Positions 6,803 to 9,092 of a stretch of DNA of 9,092 nt are shown here, piece after piece. This stretch comes from Bacteroidota bacterium (lineage in GTDB: Bacteria; Bacteroidota; Bacteroidia; Chitinophagales; Saprospiraceae). How positions within the stretch are numbered: position 1 is the stretch's first letter; every line of letters starts with the position of its first letter. Position numbers and translations under genes: made by a program. The notes below the pieces were generated by a model. It had not been told where the DNA came from. It worked only from the letters and a program-made list of their open reading frames with translations, and made no database searches. Location of the stretch: contig JAJRUR010000317.1 of NCBI GenBank assembly GCA_024277695.1, positions 1-9,092 of the forward strand. Direction: 5' to 3'.

Positions 6803-6910
6803 TTGAGTTGGCTATGCGATAGTTTGCCTAAAAAGTCCGAAGCAAAAGCTAAGAACTTACAAAAATTTTTTGTAGAAACTTCTGCGAGTAAAAAATATTT
6901 GAACTCATGA
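6803..6910 (+). CDS. Possible short leader peptide or gene remnant overlapping the next start (ATGA)
   Basis: The plus-strand frame is open from 6770 to TGA at 6908-6910. From TTG 6803 it gives 35 residues, with a Lys-rich KKSEAKAKNLQKFFVE helix-like stretch. Its stop overlaps the ATG of the coiled-coil gene as ATGA, the classic arrangement for translational coupling. It has no ATG and no recognisable family, and it could be the 3' remnant of a former upstream gene. The arrangement is seen directly; translation is only inferred, and chance is a serious alternative. Confidence 0.22.
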   Translation: MSWLCDSLPKKSEAKAKNLQKFFVETSASKKYLNS

Positions 6911-8241
6911 AAGACAGGATAACCCTTTGGGGAGAATTAAAAGAAAATGGAAAAGCCTTTTTGGCAATCGAATTATTAACATCCGAAAGCAAAGTTAGGA
7001 TTAGAGCAATACCGGAGTCTGTGCTCACCGAAGATCTGGTACGAAGGCTAGAACAAAACTGGCGAGCAGGTGAAGACATCGAATGGCCTGAAGGCATAGA
7101 GACCATAGAACGCAGCTTAAATATTATTGAATCCATGCTACCCGAGCATATATTGGTAAAAAAACCTGATATAATTAAAAACATACAGGCAGAATGGCAT
7201 TTTCATGTACTATCTGCCAAATTGAGCGAAGTCTATAAACTCGAACTCGAAGAACTCAAAACCAAAATAAACCAAATAGATACTTATAGCAAAGATGTTT
7301 GGGACGAATTAAAAGAATTTTGGTCCAAGGTCCAAGGTCAAATTAAAGAAAACAACCTCATGCGGAGGCACGCACGCAATCTGCGAAAAGAAACAGATAC
7401 ACTCTTTAACTCGCTCAAAGAAATGCGCAAAAAACTCCGGGAAGCTTTTGCCCAAAAATCAGCTGAGGCAGTCCAGCAGGTATATCTGTCCTTGCAAAAA
7501 ATCGAAGAACGTGTCAATAAAGGCGATGCGCTTCGTCCGTTGTTCAATGAACTCAAAGAGATACAAAACGGACTCAAAAAATTGAGTTTGACACGCCAAG
7601 ACCGAGACAATGTATGGAAACAAATTGATGCCGCCTTTAAAGTAGTCAAAGAAAAACAAGGCATCGGCCAAGAAGGTAAGAAAGGAGGAGAATCTCGGCT
7701 AGAAAAAAGACTCCAAGGGCTCTTGCAGGCAATCCAAAGAGTCGAAAAATCACTGCAAAGAGATAAGTCAGATTTGGCCTTCCAAAACAAACGGATCAAT
7801 AACACCGAAGGCCAACTGGAAGTCCAATTGCGCGAAGCAAAAAAAATAATGATCAATCAGCGCATCGATTCTAAAGAAAAAAAATTGGCAGAGCTCCACG
7901 AAGTGCGCCAAGAGCTAGAGGCTAAACTCAAAAAAGAAAAAGCCCGCCAAGAAAAATTAAAGAAAAAACTAGCCATTGAAGCGACAAAAAAATCCCTACA
8001 CCAACAGCATCAAGAAAAAATTCGCGCTGCCGAAAAAGAAAGAGCTTCTGATACCAAAATCCTAGAGGCAGCAAAAAAAATAGCAGAATCCAAGCAAGCA
8101 AAAAAAATATTGCACACCGCCGAAAATATTGCGGACGAAATCGAAGAATTATTTGATGATACAGTCGCTACGATTAAGTCTGTAACCGCCTTAATTAGTG
8201 ATCGCTTAGATACTTTTATGACGACTACAGAAGAAGAGTAA
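6907..8241 (+). CDS. Lys/Glu-rich helical and coiled-coil protein with DUF349-like segments
   Basis: This 444-residue cytoplasmic protein has no signal peptide. Residues 1-75 form a compact domain (RITLWGELKENGKAFLAIEL, then a WPEG turn at 60-63). Residues 88-255 are helical with regularly placed aromatic residues: WHFHVLSAKL (97-106), VWDELKEFWSKVQ (131-143), RRHARNLRKETDTLF (153-167), LFNELKEIQ (212-220) and RDNVWKQIDAAFKVVKEK (233-250). The last resembles the W-x-x-f-x-a-a-c/f pattern of DUF349 repeats. Residues 265-400 are a long charged coiled coil including RDKSDLAFQNKRI and the Lys-run EKLKKKLA. A final amphipathic helix (404-438) ends in an acidic tail. I believe it belongs to an uncharacterised family of Bacteroidota; its function is unknown and a scaffold or nucleic-acid/ribosome-related role would be a guess. 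The transporter gene follows after 3 nt. Confidence 0.75.
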   Translation: MKDRITLWGELKENGKAFLAIELLTSESKVRIRAIPESVLTEDLVRRLEQNWRAGEDIEWPEGIETIERSLNIIESMLPEHILVKKPDIIKNIQAEWHFHVLSAKLSEVYKLELEELKTKINQIDTYSKDVWDELKEFWSKVQGQIKENNLMRRHARNLRKETDTLFNSLKEMRKKLREAFAQKSAEAVQQVYLSLQKIEERVNKGDALRPLFNELKEIQNGLKKLSLTRQDRDNVWKQIDAAFKVVKEKQGIGQEGKKGGESRLEKRLQGLLQAIQRVEKSLQRDKSDLAFQNKRINNTEGQLEVQLREAKKIMINQRIDSKEKKLAELHEVRQELEAKLKKEKARQEKLKKKLAIEATKKSLHQQHQEKIRAAEKERASDTKILEAAKKIAESKQAKKILHTAENIADEIEELFDDTVATIKSVTALISDRLDTFMTTTEEE

Positions 8242-8244
8242 GCT

Positions 8245-9092
8245 TTGAAGTGGTTGATCCTTTTATTATTAAGCCTGATCTGGGGAAGCTCTTTTATTTT
8301 GATCAAAAAGAGCCTTATCGCCTTTAGTCCATTTCAGGTCGGCATGATCCGTATCAGTATTTCTGCCCTATTTATGCTGCCTTTTCTCTATAAAATGAGA
8401 AAAAAGTTATTCAAAAAAAATATTAAACACCTCCTCATAGTAGGAATGACAGGGACAGCTATTCCTTCAGTATTATTTCCTTTGGCACAGCAACATGTCG
8501 ATAGCTCTACCGCAGGAATGCTCAATTCGCTCACACCACTTTTTACATTTGTGATGGGGGTATTATTTTTTGGTATCCGATACTCCGGCCACCGCCTACT
8601 CGGAGTGATATTGGGACTGTGTGGTGCAATATTGTTGATATTGGCCAAAAGCCACTGGTCATTTTTATCTTTTGAATATTATACGATATTTATTCTTGTT
8701 GCCACCATATGCTATGCACTGAGTGTCAATACAGTAGGTGCACATCTCCAAAATGTCCACGCCATACTTATCACTTCGTTTTCGCTCTTCATCGTAGGTA
8801 TACCCGCAGTAGTTGCCTTGCTGAGCACTGACTTTGTTTCGGTAGTACAACATCATCCCGATGCGTGGTTTTCTTTGGGAGCAGTATCCATTTTGGCCAT
8901 CTTCGGTACTGCACTTTCTTCTATTGTATTCTTTTATCTCGTGCAGAAAACCGATGCAGTATTTGGTTCTTCTGTAGCCTATCTGATACCGATAGTAGCT
9001 TTGGCCTTCGGGATTTGGGATGGTGAACTTATCAATCTGGGCGTATTGACAGGGATGGCACTCATCATCGCAGGTGTCTATCTGAGTAAAAG
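8245..9092 (+). CDS. EamA/DMT-superfamily transporter, 3' end outside window
   Basis: The frame opens with TTG AAG TGG at 8245, only 3 nt after the preceding stop, and runs without a stop for 282 codons to the window edge. The protein starts with a membrane segment LLLLSLIWGSSFILIKKSL, the standard EamA opening (WGSsF). The SPFQVGMIRISISALFMLP helix comes next, then a loop rich in Lys (MRKKLFKKNIK). Later helices include the STAGMLNSLTPLFTFVMG segment, where Bacteroidota members usually have 'sa.LnsltPlft.l.g', and GVILGLCGAILLIL. The second EamA repeat includes FGTALSSIVFFYLVQKTDA and SSVAYLIPIVALAFGI. About ten membrane segments are expected and nearly all are seen, so only a few residues are likely missing. 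Family members export amino acids, metabolites or drugs; the substrate is unknown. The TTG start gives the normal family N-terminus. Cotranscribed with the coiled-coil gene. Confidence 0.88.
   Translation, partial: MKWLILLLLSLIWGSSFILIKKSLIAFSPFQVGMIRISISALFMLPFLYKMRKKLFKKNIKHLLIVGMTGTAIPSVLFPLAQQHVDSSTAGMLNSLTPLFTFVMGVLFFGIRYSGHRLLGVILGLCGAILLILAKSHWSFLSFEYYTIFILVATICYALSVNTVGAHLQNVHAILITSFSLFIVGIPAVVALLSTDFVSVVQHHPDAWFSLGAVSILAIFGTALSSIVFFYLVQKTDAVFGSSVAYLIPIVALAFGIWDGELINLGVLTGMALIIAGVYLSK

Noticed and set aside
5943..6906. Insertion sequence or phage remnant in the long gap
   Set aside because: I found no long terminal inverted repeats, transposase or integrase motifs, or target duplications.
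6849..7184. 111-codon minus-strand frame over the 5' end of the coiled-coil gene
   Set aside because: It is antisense to a stronger coding frame, of Ser/Phe-rich shadow composition, with no family resemblance.
7338..7856. 172-codon open frame on the minus strand inside the coiled-coil gene
   Set aside because: It is antisense to a clearly coding Lys/Glu-rich frame, whose AAA/GAA codons give stop-poor TTT/TTC on the other strand. The Ser/Leu/Phe-rich product has no recognisable motif.

Overview
The window looks like chromosomal DNA of a member of the Bacteroidota, tentatively the Saprospiria/Cytophagia side. The reasons are a large exported protein with a lamin-tail domain and a 'FSPDADGVDD'-type surface-protein C-terminus, a YrbE/Mkl-type ABC pair very like those of Bacteroidota, a lipoprotein methyltransferase, matches to the Bacteroidota -7 promoter consensus TAnnTTTG, several TTG starts and weak or absent Shine-Dalgarno sequences. 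The assignment rests on family recognition, not on a search.

Layout. (1) Positions 2-2502, plus strand: the 3' end of a PBP4-type D-Ala-D-Ala carboxypeptidase, a predicted lipoprotein with a class I SAM methyltransferase fold, and a tightly joined permease/ATPase pair of the MlaE/MlaF phospholipid-transport type. The theme is the cell envelope. (2) Positions 2503-2669: a gap between convergent genes holding a string of small inverted repeats that look like a dispersed intergenic repeat. (3) Positions 5942-2670, minus strand: a probable operon of a 607-residue exported lamin-tail protein, a membrane-anchored endonuclease/exonuclease/phosphatase (EEP)-fold protein that has lost most of its catalytic residues, and an ElaA-type GNAT acetyltransferase that overlaps it by 20 nt. 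(4) Positions 5943-6906: nearly 1 kb without a secure gene. It has an AT-rich palindromic stretch, an 87-113 codon open frame on the minus strand without an ATG, and a short plus-strand frame that runs into the next gene. (5) Positions 6907-9092, plus strand: a 444-residue lysine/glutamate-rich helical and coiled-coil protein with DUF349-like stretches, followed 3 nt later by an EamA-type drug/metabolite transporter that runs off the window.

Most genes are recognisable housekeeping or envelope genes. The parts most worth a second look are the apparent EEP pseudoenzyme in its three-gene operon, the exported methyltransferase, the coiled-coil protein coupled to a transporter, and the poorly explained 5.94-6.91 kb interval. 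I found no CRISPR array, tRNA, rRNA, integrase or transposase, and no convincing new defence system.
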